64,000 nucleotides of DNA from Flavobacterium gelidilacus DSM 15343 (GCF_000422685.1 NZ_AUGN01000001.1:529162-593161), one strand, 5' to 3'; positions 18,830-27,980 are shown, numbered from the stretch's first letter. Numbers and translations: made by a program. Notes: generated by a model not told the origin, from the letters alone.

Positions 18830-19277
18830 TTTATTAACTAATAAATTAAATATCCTGAATAATTTATCCCTAAAAATAGATGCTCCAGAATCAGACTATT
18901 TATATATTGAAAATTCTCAAATAATTAATGCTGGAAAAGGGTTATTTACTACAATTGAAATTTACAAATACGAAGTAATTTCAATTTTTAAAGGAGAAAT
19001 CTTAACCGAAATTGAAGCTGAAAATCGGGTTCAAAATGATAATGATAAATACTTCATTAACATGATTGACGGAACAATTATGGATTCTATGCATATAGAT
19101 TGTTTTGCTAAATATGCCAATGATGCTGAAGCTTTTGAAAATTCAGAATTCAAAAACAATGCAAAAATCACATTAGATGATGATGATAATGTATGTATTA
19201 TGTCAACAAAAAACATCAAATCAAAAAGTGAAATTTTTTGTAGTTACGGAAAGCGATATTGGAAAAAACACATTTAA
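18816..19277 (+). CDS. SET-domain protein (possible lysine methyltransferase), start uncertain
   Basis: The open frame codes for a short SET domain: INAGKGLFTT (SET-I strand), YEVISIFKGEILTEIEAENR, a pseudoknot-like segment MHIDCFAKYANDA in place of the usual NHS/ANH, and SKSEIFCSYGKRYW at the end, which fits the C-terminal GEElxxxYG. SET proteins methylate lysine with SAM. There is no ATG before the domain. The only candidates are TTG at 18816, inside the upstream terminator, and CTG at 18855, so the start is unknown. It may be a weakly expressed or damaged gene. Confidence 0.6.
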   Translation: MVTLFLLTNKLNILNNLSLKIDAPESDYLYIENSQIINAGKGLFTTIEIYKYEVISIFKGEILTEIEAENRVQNDNDKYFINMIDGTIMDSMHIDCFAKYANDAEAFENSEFKNNAKITLDDDDNVCIMSTKNIKSKSEIFCSYGKRYWKKHI

Positions 19278-19349
19278 TTTCAAATGTATTTTTCTATTTT
19301 AAATATTTTTTGTAATTTTGTTTAACTTTTTTAATTAAAAATTAAACAA

Positions 19350-19640
19350 ATGATTATTTCTTCTAAAAAAGACTTTACAGAAATTGAAATTGACAGAATT
19401 ATAGAAATGGCTTGGGAAGATAGAACTCCTTTTGAAGCCATTAAGTTTCAATTTGGTTTAAATGAATCTGATGTAAAAGTAATAATGAAAAAAGAACTCA
19501 AATTCAGTAGTTACAAATTGTGGCGAAAAAGAGTTGAAAATTGCAAAACTAAACATTTAGCAAAACGAGCAGAAGGTATTGATCGTTTCAAATGCAAATT
19601 ACAAAGAGCTATAACAAACAATAAAATTTCTAAAAGATAA
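19350..19640 (+). CDS. TIGR03643/DUF2805 family protein
   Basis: 96 residues. The pattern FTEIEIDRIIEMAWEDRTPF, then FGLNESDVKVIMKKEL, FSSYKLWRKRV and a basic C-terminus matches the DUF2805 family (TIGR03643), widespread in marine bacteria. It looks like a small helical, possibly helix-turn-helix nucleic-acid-binding protein. A TAATTTTG -7 box at 19313-19320 marks its promoter. Function unknown. It is followed two bases later by the DUF2452 gene. Confidence 0.75.
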   Translation: MIISSKKDFTEIEIDRIIEMAWEDRTPFEAIKFQFGLNESDVKVIMKKELKFSSYKLWRKRVENCKTKHLAKRAEGIDRFKCKLQRAITNNKISKR

Positions 19641-19642
19641 AA

Positions 19643-20065
19643 ATGAAAAGTAAAATTCCTGACAATGTAGTTTTTTCTGAAGAAAATGGATACAATGCAA
19701 ATATATTAGCTTATCCTACAAATGTTGGTGCACCAGCCATAAAAATTGATAATATTGTTGATTGGAAAAACAAAGGTGTTAGAAACGTAAATAAAGAATT
19801 TGAAAGTAAGTTCAACGAACTTAAAGTTCAATATGAAAAATTAATGCAAGAATTCGAATGGAATGATATTTTATACAATGCAAAATATTCATTTGAACCT
19901 ATAATTGGAGAAATTTATCATTTATATTTAGCTGAGGATGGTTCTAATTTTTTATCTCTAATTTCTCCCGAGAGTTGGAATAAAGAACACATTGGATCAT
20001 TCAAGTTAAATAGTAATAAAAAATGGGTTCATCTAGATCCAAAACAAGATAATTTTTTTGAATAA
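19643..20065 (+). CDS. DUF2452 family protein
   Basis: 140 residues. The conserved start PDNVVFSEENGYNANILAYP with VGAPAIK and a central VNKEFESKFNELKVQYEKLM helix match DUF2452, a family of unknown function. The second half holds YHLYLAEDGSNFLSLISPE. It begins two bases after the DUF2805 gene, so both are in one operon, and it ends in a strong terminator. Confidence 0.7.
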   Translation: MKSKIPDNVVFSEENGYNANILAYPTNVGAPAIKIDNIVDWKNKGVRNVNKEFESKFNELKVQYEKLMQEFEWNDILYNAKYSFEPIIGEIYHLYLAEDGSNFLSLISPESWNKEHIGSFKLNSNKKWVHLDPKQDNFFE

Positions 20066-20069
20066 TTTT

Positions 20070-20097
20070 AATGCCTTCAGTTAAAGCTGAAGGCATT
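20070..20097. terminator. Terminator after the DUF2452 gene
   Basis: An 11-bp perfect stem AATGCCTTCAG / CTGAAGGCATT with a 6-base loop and a following T-run (20096-20104). It also lies at the end of comM on the other strand. Confidence 0.85.
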
Positions 20098-20102
20098 TTT
20101 TT

Positions 20103-21638
20103 TTAGCCCAACCATCCATCTCTATCCAAACTTCTATATTGAATAGCTTCTCCAATATGATTAGAATTCACATTTTCAGAACCTTCCAAATCAGCAATAG
20201 TCCTAGCTACTTTTAAAATTCTATCATAAGCTCTTGCAGATAAATTCAAGCGTTCCATAGCAGTTTTTAGCATTTGCAAAGATGCTTCACTTAATTCACA
20301 ATATTGTCTAACTTGTTTACTACTCATTTGAGCATTGTAATGCAAATTCTCAAAACTCTCGTACCGCAAAGACTGAATTTCTCTAGCTTTTGTAACTCTT
20401 TTTCGAATTTCAACACTAGATTCAGCTTTTCTAGTTTCTGTTAATTTTTCAAACGGAACTGGTGTGACTTCTATGTGAATATCTATTCTGTCTAACAATG
20501 GTCCAGAAATTTTACTCAAATAGCGTTGCATTTCCATTGGAGATGAAGTAACTGGTGCATCAGGATCATTAAAATATCCCCCTGGACTAGGATTCATACT
20601 AGCAACCAACATAAATGAAGATGGATATGTTATTGTAAATTTAGCTCTAGCAATCGTGACTTCTCTATCTTCTAAAGGCTGTCTCATTACTTCTAAAACT
20701 TCTCTCTTGAATTCTGGTAATTCATCTAAAAATAAAACTCCGTTGTGTGCTAAAGAAATTTCTCCTGGTTGTGGATAACTTCCACCACCAACTAACGAAA
20801 CAGAACTTGCTGTATGATGTGGACTTCGAAAAGGACGTTGTGCCATCAATCCACCTTCTTTTGTCTTTCCGGCAACAGAATGAATTTTTGTGGTTTCCAA
20901 AGCTTCTTTCATAGTCATTGGCGGCAAAATACTTGGTAATCGTTTGGCTAACATAGTTTTTCCTGAACCAGGTGGTCCAATTAAAATAATATTATGTCCA
21001 CCAGCCGCAGCAATTTCCATACAACGTTTAATGGATTCTTGTCCTTTCACATCAGAAAAATCAAATTCAGGAAATTCTAATGTTTTAGAAAACTCTACTT
21101 CGGTATCAATTACTGTTGGTTCTATTGTGCCTCTTCCTTCAAAGAAATCAATAATTTGCATTACATTTTCAATTCCGTAAACATCTAGTCCTTCGACTAT
21201 AGCGGCTTCTTTAACATTTTGAATTGGCAGAAACAATCCTTTAAACCCTTCTTCTTTAGCTTTTATGGCAATAGACAAAGCTCCTTTTATGGGTTGTAAT
21301 CCTCCATCAAGAGACAATTCTCCCATAATTACATATTCAGATAAGGTTTCTGCTTTTATTTGATAAGAAGCAACGAGAATTCCGACTGCTAATGTTAAGT
21401 CATAAGCAGAACCTTCTTTACGCAAATCGGCTGGAGCCATATTTATCGTAATCTTTTTTCCGGGAAGTTCGTAGTTATTATTTTTAAGTGCAGCAGCAAT
21501 TCGGTAACTGCTTTCTTTTATGGCGGAATCTGGTAATCCTACTAAATGATATCCTATTCCTTTATCAATGTTTACCTCTACGGTAATGGTTGTGGCTTCA
21601 ACGCCAAAGACAGCGCTTCCAAAGACTTTTACTAACAT
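20103..21638 (-). CDS. comM: YifB/ComM family Mg-chelatase-like AAA ATPase
   Basis: 511 residues, full length. The N-terminal ChlI-like domain begins MLVKVFGSAVFGVEA. The AAA core has Walker A GPPGSGKTML, Walker B GVLFLDELPEF and the sensor segment RARAKF-like IARAKFTITYPSSFMLVAS. The C-terminal Mg_chelatase_C helix region ends SLDRDGWLG. ComM homologues are hexameric helicases that promote branch migration when imported DNA is integrated, so this is probably part of natural transformation and recombination. Confidence 0.93.
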   Translation of the reverse strand: MLVKVFGSAVFGVEATTITVEVNIDKGIGYHLVGLPDSAIKESSYRIAAALKNNNYELPGKKITINMAPADLRKEGSAYDLTLAVGILVASYQIKAETLSEYVIMGELSLDGGLQPIKGALSIAIKAKEEGFKGLFLPIQNVKEAAIVEGLDVYGIENVMQIIDFFEGRGTIEPTVIDTEVEFSKTLEFPEFDFSDVKGQESIKRCMEIAAAGGHNIILIGPPGSGKTMLAKRLPSILPPMTMKEALETTKIHSVAGKTKEGGLMAQRPFRSPHHTASSVSLVGGGSYPQPGEISLAHNGVLFLDELPEFKREVLEVMRQPLEDREVTIARAKFTITYPSSFMLVASMNPSPGGYFNDPDAPVTSSPMEMQRYLSKISGPLLDRIDIHIEVTPVPFEKLTETRKAESSVEIRKRVTKAREIQSLRYESFENLHYNAQMSSKQVRQYCELSEASLQMLKTAMERLNLSARAYDRILKVARTIADLEGSENVNSNHIGEAIQYRSLDRDGWLG

Positions 21639-21755
21639 GGCTTATATTTTTATTTAAATGGCTTATACAGATACAAATATCCAAAAAATAATTTGAATTT
21701 TCCAAATATTTAATTCAGTTTTTTTATCCAAAATATGAATTCCCTATAATTTTCT

Positions 21756-21910
21756 TACCTTTGCATAATTATTTTGAAAATAAGACGGTTCTATAAGAAC
21801 CTTCTAATGATTTTAATCTTAAATCAATCTCATTTTCATCTTTTGCAAGGTTTTGCATCTTGTCTTTTGGAAAAATTCCATCGTAGACAATTAATCTAAA
21901 ATAGTAAAGA
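21756..21910 (+). promoter_or_regulatory. Promoter and long 5' leader of the symporter operon
   Basis: TACCTTTG at 21756-21763 fits the -7 box, which leaves a leader of about 140 bases before the ATG at 21911. The leader holds a small hairpin GGTTC-tataa-GAACC near 21786-21800 but no riboswitch I recognise. The rest of the 272-base gap back to comM shows nothing else clear. Confidence 0.4.
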
Positions 21911-23368
21911 ATGCACGCAATAGATTATTTAATCTTTGTGGTCTACATGATAGCAATGCTTGGTGTAGGCTTTTATTTTTACAGAAAAAACACATCCTCC
22001 GAAGATTTTTACGTTAGTGGACGAAACATGAGTAGTTGGCACATTGGCTTATCCGTTGTGGCAACTGATGTTGGTGGTGGATTTTCAATTGGACTAGGTG
22101 GATTGGGTTTCACCATGGGAATTTCGGGTTCATGGATGTTATTTACAGGACTTATTGGTGCTTGGTTAAGTGCCGTTTTCTTAATTCCGAAAGTGAGCAA
22201 ATTAGGACATCAACATAAATTCTTCACCTTTCCACAAATATTCAATCATTTTTACAACGGAAAAGTAGCTTTATTAGCCGGAATTATCTCTGCTATTGGT
22301 TACATTGGATTTACCAGTTCTCAAGTTTTAGCTGGAGCCAAATTAGCTTCTGCCACAATTGACGGATTAGATTTACAATGGGCCTTAGTAGTCATGGGAG
22401 CAATTGCGGTAGTTTATACTGCTGTTGGTGGTTTAAAAGCTGTAATTTATACAGATACCATTCAATGGATAATTTTAATTGTTGGTTTAGTTTTCATCGG
22501 AATTCCAATAGCTTATAATGCTGTAGGAGGTTATGATGTTATCAAAGCAACGTTAGCTCCAGAATATTTATCCTTAACCAATGTCTCTTGGCATCAAATG
22601 CTAAATTGGGCAGTGACTATTATTCCCATTTGGTTTATTGGTATGACTTTATACCAACGAATTTATGCTTGTAAAGACGAAAAAGAAGCGAAAAAAGCTT
22701 GGTTCATTGCAGGTTTATTCGAATGGCCAATAATGGCTTTTATGGGAGTAATTCTTGGAATGTTAGCTAAAGTAGCTGCAACACAAGGAATGTTTGATGG
22801 CATAACAGATGCTTCAACAATGGATAGCGAAATGGGATTACCTATTTTATTAAGCACAATTTTACCAATTGGTTTAATGGGATTAATGCTTTCATCTTAC
22901 TTCTCAGCAATTCTATCAACAGCAGATAGTTGTTTAATGGCAGCTTCTGGAAATATTGTTACAGATATTATTTCAAAATTTTATAAAAAAGAATTAACGC
23001 AGAAAAAATTATTACAATTATCGCAAATCGTAACGCTTATGGTAGGTGTTTTTGCCATTCTTTTAGCTTCACAAATGCAAAATGTATTAGAATTGATGCT
23101 TTACTCCTACGCTTTCATGGTGTCTGGTTTATTTGTACCGGTTCTTGGAGCTTTATTTTGGCATAAAAGCAATCCTATTGCCGCTTTTTGGAGTATGCTT
23201 TTAGGTGGCTCGACTACGATTGGATTAATTCTTTCTAACAACAAATTACCGTTTAACATAAATTTACCTGAACATTTAGATGCCAATATATTCGGAATTA
23301 GCGTATCTTTAATCACATTTATTTTACTATCAAATTATCATCATAAAAAAAATAACAATGGAATTTAA
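21911..23368 (+). CDS. Sodium:solute symporter (SSS family)
   Basis: 485 residues and about thirteen membrane helices. It starts MHAIDYLIFVVYMIAMLGVGFYFY and has SSEDFYVSGRNMSSWHIGLSVVATDVGGG, the classic SSS motif. The Na+ site region FSAILSTADSCLMAASGNI is intact. The substrate is probably an amino acid, sugar or other small solute; the following genes favour an amino-acid derivative. It leads an operon with overlapping downstream genes. Confidence 0.9.
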   Translation: MHAIDYLIFVVYMIAMLGVGFYFYRKNTSSEDFYVSGRNMSSWHIGLSVVATDVGGGFSIGLGGLGFTMGISGSWMLFTGLIGAWLSAVFLIPKVSKLGHQHKFFTFPQIFNHFYNGKVALLAGIISAIGYIGFTSSQVLAGAKLASATIDGLDLQWALVVMGAIAVVYTAVGGLKAVIYTDTIQWIILIVGLVFIGIPIAYNAVGGYDVIKATLAPEYLSLTNVSWHQMLNWAVTIIPIWFIGMTLYQRIYACKDEKEAKKAWFIAGLFEWPIMAFMGVILGMLAKVAATQGMFDGITDASTMDSEMGLPILLSTILPIGLMGLMLSSYFSAILSTADSCLMAASGNIVTDIISKFYKKELTQKKLLQLSQIVTLMVGVFAILLASQMQNVLELMLYSYAFMVSGLFVPVLGALFWHKSNPIAAFWSMLLGGSTTIGLILSNNKLPFNINLPEHLDANIFGISVSLITFILLSNYHHKKNNNGI

Positions 23369-23792
23369 AATTATTAATCCAGCAACTGGAGAAAACTCAA
23401 CTTATACACATCAAATTATCGCTAATTTTCTATTTACACATTTAGAACAATATGGTGATAAAGTGGAAGACATCTTAAAATGCATCGATTACGCAATGAA
23501 TCCTGCTAAAGGAGGAAATATAATCGTTGGTTTAGAACAAGATAAAATTGTAGGTGTTGTAATCTTAAACAATACGGGAATGAAAGACTTTATTCCAGAA
23601 AACATCTTAGTTTATATTGCTGTTGATAACAGTCAACGTGGAAAAGGATTTGGTAAAAAACTAATGCAAAAAGCGATTGATACTGCAGAAGGAAATATTG
23701 CTTTACACGTTGAACCAGACAATCCAGCAAAAGGTTTATATGAAAAATTAGGCTTTACCAATAAATATTTGGAAATGCGTTTAAATAAATAG
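23358..23792 (+). CDS. GNAT family N-acetyltransferase
   Basis: 144 residues. The acetyl-CoA motif is seen in NSQRGKGFGKKLMQKAI near residue 95 (RGKGFG), followed by the motif B strand ALHVEPDNPAKGLYEKLGF. It transfers acetyl groups to an amine; the substrate is unknown. It overlaps the end of the symporter gene by 11 bases, so the two are translated in close coupling. Linked amidohydrolase and racemase genes suggest an amino-acid or amino-sugar substrate. Confidence 0.85.
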   Translation: MEFKIINPATGENSTYTHQIIANFLFTHLEQYGDKVEDILKCIDYAMNPAKGGNIIVGLEQDKIVGVVILNNTGMKDFIPENILVYIAVDNSQRGKGFGKKLMQKAIDTAEGNIALHVEPDNPAKGLYEKLGFTNKYLEMRLNK

Positions 23793-23795
23793 AAA

Positions 23796-23819
23796 ATTGA
23801 AAGATTGAAAGATTGAAAA
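23796..23819 (+). repeat. Three-unit 8-bp tandem repeat ATTGAAAG
   Basis: Three head-to-tail copies (the last ends in A) in the 72-base spacer before the M20 hydrolase gene. Short AT-rich repeats of this kind are common between flavobacterial genes; no function is evident. Confidence 0.6.
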
Positions 23820-23864
23820 AAACTTAATGTCTCTTAATATCTTAATGGTTAAAAAAGAAAAAAA

Positions 23865-24995
23865 TTGAACGAACTTATTCAATTAAGACAAGAATTACAC
23901 AAACATCCAGAAGTTTCGGGAAATGAATCTAAAACTGCCCAAAGAATTTTAGATTTTCTAGCGAAATACAAACCCAATCAAGTAATTAAAAATCTTGGTG
24001 GTGTTGGTATTTTGGCAATTTACAAAGGAAAAGAAGACGGAAAATCAATCTTATTTCGATGTGAATTAGATGCTTTACCAATTCAGGAAATTAATGAGTT
24101 TGATTACAAATCACTTTACGAAGGAGTTTCTCATAAATGCGGACACGATGGTCATATGGCTATTTTGTGTGGAATGGTAAAAACCTTACACGAAAACCCT
24201 TTAGAAAAAGGAACAGTAATGCTTCTTTTTCAGCCGGCAGAAGAAGATGGTAATGGTGCAAAAAGAGTCATAAACGATTCAAATTTTGCTGCCATAAAAC
24301 CTGATTTTGCGTTCGCATTACACAATCTTCCGGGTTATAAAAAACATCAAATTGTCATAAAAGAAAATACGTTTACTTGTGCTGTAAATAGCATGATTAT
24401 TCAATTAGAAGGAAAAACATCGCACGCTGGTGAACCTGAAAACGGAATCAATCCTGCTTTAGCTATAGCTGAAATTACTACGTTTTTCAATTCAAAAATA
24501 AATACGGATGTAGCTTCAAAAAACTATTGTCTTATCACTCCTATTCATATTAATATGGGTGAAAAAGCTTACGGAGTTTCTGCTGGTTATGGTGAAATTC
24601 ACTTTACTGTAAGAAGTAATAGCAATTCTCAAATGAGAATTATTGAATCTGATTTAGAAGAAAACGTAAAAGAAATTGCTTCTAAATTTAATTTGAAAAC
24701 AAAAATCGATTGGACACAAAGTTTTCAAGCCAATGAAAATAATGTTGAAGCTGTAAATTTCATTAGAAAATCAGCTTCAATTCTAAATTTAGATACTCTA
24801 GAAAAAGAACTTCCTTTTACTTTTGGAGAAGATTTCGGGTTATTTACTCAAAATTTTAAAGGAGCAATGTTGGGCTTAGGTTCAGGAGAAAACACACCAG
24901 CGTTACACAATCCTGATTATGATTTTCCAGATGAAATAATACAAACTGGAGTACAATTATTCCATCAAATTACAAAAGAAATTTTAAATGCATAG
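23865..24995 (+). CDS. M20 family amidohydrolase/peptidase
   Basis: 376 residues from a TTG start; no in-frame ATG lies upstream. It has M20 metal-binding motifs: RCELDALPI, KCGHDGHMAILCGM (metal His/Cys-Gly-His), LFQPAEEDGNGA with the catalytic Glu, and ALHNLPG. The dimerisation domain follows residue 180 (GKTSHAGEPENGINP). The closest type is the N-acyl-amino-acid or hippurate amidohydrolase. It would free amino acids from N-acyl derivatives. It overlaps the racemase gene by 8 bases. Confidence 0.9.
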   Translation: MNELIQLRQELHKHPEVSGNESKTAQRILDFLAKYKPNQVIKNLGGVGILAIYKGKEDGKSILFRCELDALPIQEINEFDYKSLYEGVSHKCGHDGHMAILCGMVKTLHENPLEKGTVMLLFQPAEEDGNGAKRVINDSNFAAIKPDFAFALHNLPGYKKHQIVIKENTFTCAVNSMIIQLEGKTSHAGEPENGINPALAIAEITTFFNSKINTDVASKNYCLITPIHINMGEKAYGVSAGYGEIHFTVRSNSNSQMRIIESDLEENVKEIASKFNLKTKIDWTQSFQANENNVEAVNFIRKSASILNLDTLEKELPFTFGEDFGLFTQNFKGAMLGLGSGENTPALHNPDYDFPDEIIQTGVQLFHQITKEILNA

Positions 24996-26139
24996 AAATT
25001 CTATCATAGAAATAAATCAGAAAGCTTATCAAAATAATCTCGCATTTTTAAAAAAAATGTTAGGTAAAAAAGTAATCTTTTCTTCAGTCGTTAAAGGAAA
25101 TGCTTATGGTCATGGAATCAAAGAATTTGTGACAATGGCGTATCAAAGTGGTGTAAATCATTTTTCGGTTTTTGATGTTGAAGAAGCTAAAATTGTATTT
25201 GAAACTTTAGGTAACAAAGTAACCATTATGATTATGGGATTTGTAGCCGATGATGATTTACCTTGGGTCATTGAAAATGAAATTCAATTTTTCGTATTTG
25301 AACGTTATCGTTTGGCTTCAGCAACAAAAATAGCCAAAAAATTAAAAACAAAAGCAAAAATTCATATTGAAATTGAAACTGGAATGAACCGAACTGGTTT
25401 TTCTAAAAAAGAACTTTCAAGATTGGCAAAATATTTAATTAAAGAGGCAAAATATCTTGATTTTGTTGGAATTTGTACTCATTATGCTGGAGCTGAAAGT
25501 ATTTCAAACTATTATAGAGTCGAAAATCAAATTAAACGATTTAATGAAGCTATAGAAATTTTCAAATCACACGGAATTGAAGCTAAAATCAAACACACAG
25601 CGTGTTCAGCTGCTTCCATGATGTTTCCAGAAACGCAAATGGATTTAGTTAGAATAGGTATTTTACAATATGGTTTATGGCCAAGTTCTGAAGTTTTGGT
25701 AACTTACCTTAATTCTAAAAAGAAAAAAACAGATCCATTACAACGCGTAATTTCATGGAAAAGTGAAATTATGAATGTAAAACGAGTGAAATCAGGTGAA
25801 TTTATTGGTTATGGTACAAGTTATATGGCTAAAGAAAACATGAAAATTGCAACTATTCCATTAGGATATTCTCATGGATATAGTCGTTCTTTGAGCAATC
25901 AAGGTCGCGTTTTAATTGACGGAAAACGTTGTGGTGTTATTGGAACAATCAATATGAATATGTTATCATTAGATGTATCTGAAATCGAACATATTAAAAA
26001 AGGGGATGAAGTCATTTTAATAGGAAATCAAGGAGATTTATCTATTTCTGTTTCTTCTTTTGGAGAATTAAATAATTTATTGAATTATGAGTTTTTATCC
26101 CGAATTTCAAAATCTATTCCTAGAAAAATAATTGAATAA
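24988..26139 (+). CDS. Alanine racemase-type PLP enzyme
   Basis: 383 residues, fold-type III alanine racemase. Lys36 in SSVVKGNAYGHG binds PLP, and IGYGTSYMAKENMKIATIPLGYSHGYSR contains the catalytic Tyr region of the partner subunit. It interconverts L- and D-alanine or a related amino acid. A second racemase-like gene follows directly. Because the gene sits in a catabolic operon, this may be an accessory rather than the cell-wall alanine racemase. Confidence 0.88.
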   Translation: MHRNSIIEINQKAYQNNLAFLKKMLGKKVIFSSVVKGNAYGHGIKEFVTMAYQSGVNHFSVFDVEEAKIVFETLGNKVTIMIMGFVADDDLPWVIENEIQFFVFERYRLASATKIAKKLKTKAKIHIEIETGMNRTGFSKKELSRLAKYLIKEAKYLDFVGICTHYAGAESISNYYRVENQIKRFNEAIEIFKSHGIEAKIKHTACSAASMMFPETQMDLVRIGILQYGLWPSSEVLVTYLNSKKKKTDPLQRVISWKSEIMNVKRVKSGEFIGYGTSYMAKENMKIATIPLGYSHGYSRSLSNQGRVLIDGKRCGVIGTINMNMLSLDVSEIEHIKKGDEVILIGNQGDLSISVSSFGELNNLLNYEFLSRISKSIPRKIIE

Positions 26140-27212
26140 TGGCATTTTTAAAATTATACAGACAAAAATTAAAAGAAAATTATACTTTTCTTGATACGCT
26201 TTTTAAAGAGCGACATATCGAATGGGGCGTTGTAACAAAGCTACTTTGTGGAAATACTATTTATCTAAAAGAAGTAATTGATTTAGGTGTAATGGAAATG
26301 CATGATTCTCGAATTAGTAATTTAAAGAAAATCAAAAAACTAAAACCAGAGATTCAAACGGTTTACATCAAACCGCCTTCAAAACTGAATATTGAAAAAA
26401 TCGTAAAGTATGCTGATGTAAGTTTCAATACTGAAATTTATACCATCAAACTTTTATCAGAAGAAGCCAAACGTCAAAACAAAACCCATAAAATTATCAT
26501 TATGATAGAAATGGGAGATTTGCGTGAAGGAGTTTTGGGTGAAGAACTAATGTCTTTTTATGAGCAAATTTTTAGTTTACCAAATATTAAGATTAGTGGA
26601 ATTGGTACAAATCTAAACTGTTTAAGCGGTGTAATGCCAACACAAGATAAATTAATTCAATTGAGTTTATACAAGCAACTAATTGAAGCCAAATTTAATG
26701 TAAAAATTCCATGGGTTTCTGGTGGAACTTCTGTGGCTATTCCTTTAATGCTTAAAAATGCTAGACCTATGGCTGTAAATCATTTTCGTGTAGGTGAAGC
26801 TCTGTTTTTTGCAAAAGATTTGTTCACTGGTGAAACTATTGAAGGAATGCATAATGATGTCTTTAAATTATATGCAGAAATCATTGAAATTACAGAAAAA
26901 CCTAATAACCCAACAGGTGAATTAGGAGAAAATGTAGCGGGTCACACTTATGAAATAGATGAAAATGCAGATTTAAGTCAAACTTCTTTAAGAGCCATTT
27001 TAGATTTTGGTTTATTAGATATGCAACCTCAATATTTATCACCAACAGATGATTCGATTACTATAATTGATTCTAGTTCTGATATGACTGTTATTGATAT
27101 TAGCAATGCAAAAAACAAATACAAAATGGGTGATTTAGTTTCTTTTGACTTACAATACATGGGTGCATTATATCTTCTAAATTCAGATTACATTGAAAAG
27201 AGAGTGGAATAA
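26139..27212 (+). CDS. Alanine/ornithine racemase family PLP enzyme
   Basis: 357 residues. The PLP Lys34 lies in GVVTKLLCGN, the pattern of the Orr-type branch of fold-type III racemases. Later segments IGTNLNCLSGVMPT and PWVSGGTSVAIPLML form the phosphate-binding part. It shares one base with the upstream racemase stop (TAATG), so translation is coupled. The substrate is uncertain; ornithine or another amino acid is possible. Two adjacent but only distantly related racemases are the striking point of this operon. Confidence 0.82.
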   Translation: MAFLKLYRQKLKENYTFLDTLFKERHIEWGVVTKLLCGNTIYLKEVIDLGVMEMHDSRISNLKKIKKLKPEIQTVYIKPPSKLNIEKIVKYADVSFNTEIYTIKLLSEEAKRQNKTHKIIIMIEMGDLREGVLGEELMSFYEQIFSLPNIKISGIGTNLNCLSGVMPTQDKLIQLSLYKQLIEAKFNVKIPWVSGGTSVAIPLMLKNARPMAVNHFRVGEALFFAKDLFTGETIEGMHNDVFKLYAEIIEITEKPNNPTGELGENVAGHTYEIDENADLSQTSLRAILDFGLLDMQPQYLSPTDDSITIIDSSSDMTVIDISNAKNKYKMGDLVSFDLQYMGALYLLNSDYIEKRVE

Positions 27213-27219
27213 AAAGTAT

Positions 27220-27278
27220 AGTATATTTTACTTTTTGTTAAATTTATTTGTCTATATGTAAAATATACTTTACATTTG
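27220..27278 (+). promoter_or_regulatory. Promoter with a 12-bp inverted repeat upstream of the membrane protein/XRE pair
   Basis: TTTG at 27247-27250, a 20-base spacer and TACATTTG at 27271-27278 form a consensus promoter. Arms AGTATATTTTAC (27220-27231) and GTAAAATATACT (27258-27269) are perfect inverted repeats, with the right arm abutting the -7 box. This is a likely operator, perhaps bound by the XRE protein encoded downstream. Confidence 0.55.
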
Positions 27279-27303
27279 AAAAATAATTTTAATCACATAT
27301 CTT

Positions 27304-27783
27304 ATGAAAACACGTTTCCTTTTTCCGAACAGCTTTAAAACTCTAGGTTGGGTTTTATTAGTTCCAAGTTTACTATTAATAATCTCTAGTTCCATTTTTA
27401 ATGTTTCTACTGATGATTATATAACTGTAAGCGTTTTTGCCATTTATCAAGAAACATTAGGAGAAACTCCTGGTTTTTTTGATGTAATTACCAATAGTAT
27501 TTCAGATGAATTATTAACTTTTGGAATGATTCTAGGTGGAGTTTTTATTGGATTTTCTAAACTTAAAGAAGAAGATGAAATGATATCGAAAATTAGATAT
27601 GAAAGCTTAGTTTGGGCTACATATCTTAATTATGGTTTAATTCTGTTTTTTGCCTTATTTATTTACGGAATGCCTTACCTAAATGTACTATTTTACAATA
27701 TGTTTACTTTACTTCTATTCTTCATCATACGTTTTCATTACATGATCTACAAACTAAATAAAACCAATCAAGATGACGAATAA
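27304..27783 (+). CDS. Four-helix membrane protein paired with an XRE regulator
   Basis: 159 residues with four membrane helices, first at residues about 10-30. The loop between helices 1 and 2 is about 40 residues and faces the outside. No family is certain. It overlaps the following helix-turn-helix gene by 11 bases. Membrane protein and XRE repressor pairs of this kind are common in Bacteroidetes and Firmicutes and usually sense an unknown signal. Confidence 0.65.
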   Translation: MKTRFLFPNSFKTLGWVLLVPSLLLIISSSIFNVSTDDYITVSVFAIYQETLGETPGFFDVITNSISDELLTFGMILGGVFIGFSKLKEEDEMISKIRYESLVWATYLNYGLILFFALFIYGMPYLNVLFYNMFTLLLFFIIRFHYMIYKLNKTNQDDE

Positions 27784-27973
27784 TTTAAAGGTTTTAAGAG
27801 CCATCAAAAGCATTTCGCAAGAAGAATTGGCCAAACAAATAGAAGTCAGCCGACAAACCATAAACGCTATGGAAAAAGGAAAATATGTTCCTTCTACGCT
27901 ATTGGCTTTAAAATTAGCAAGGTATTTTGATAAGCCTGTAGAAGAAATATTTACTTTAGAAGAAACAGATTAA
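27773..27973 (+). CDS. Small XRE family helix-turn-helix regulator
   Basis: 66 residues, almost entirely one Cro/CI-type helix-turn-helix: [20 protein letters not shown] then [20 protein letters not shown]. The C-terminal [14 protein letters not shown] is the standard ending of this short YozG-like family. It probably represses its own operon by binding the palindromes at 27220-27269 (inference). Confidence 0.92.
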   Translation: MTNNLKVLRAIKSISQEELAKQIEVSRQTINAMEKGKYVPSTLLALKLARYFDKPVEEIFTLEETD

Positions 27974-27980
27974 TAAAAAA

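Noticed and set aside
21764..21910. Riboswitch in the symporter leader
   Set aside because: Only one small hairpin is visible; none of the conserved cores I know (TPP, B12, SAM, glycine, lysine) can be found.
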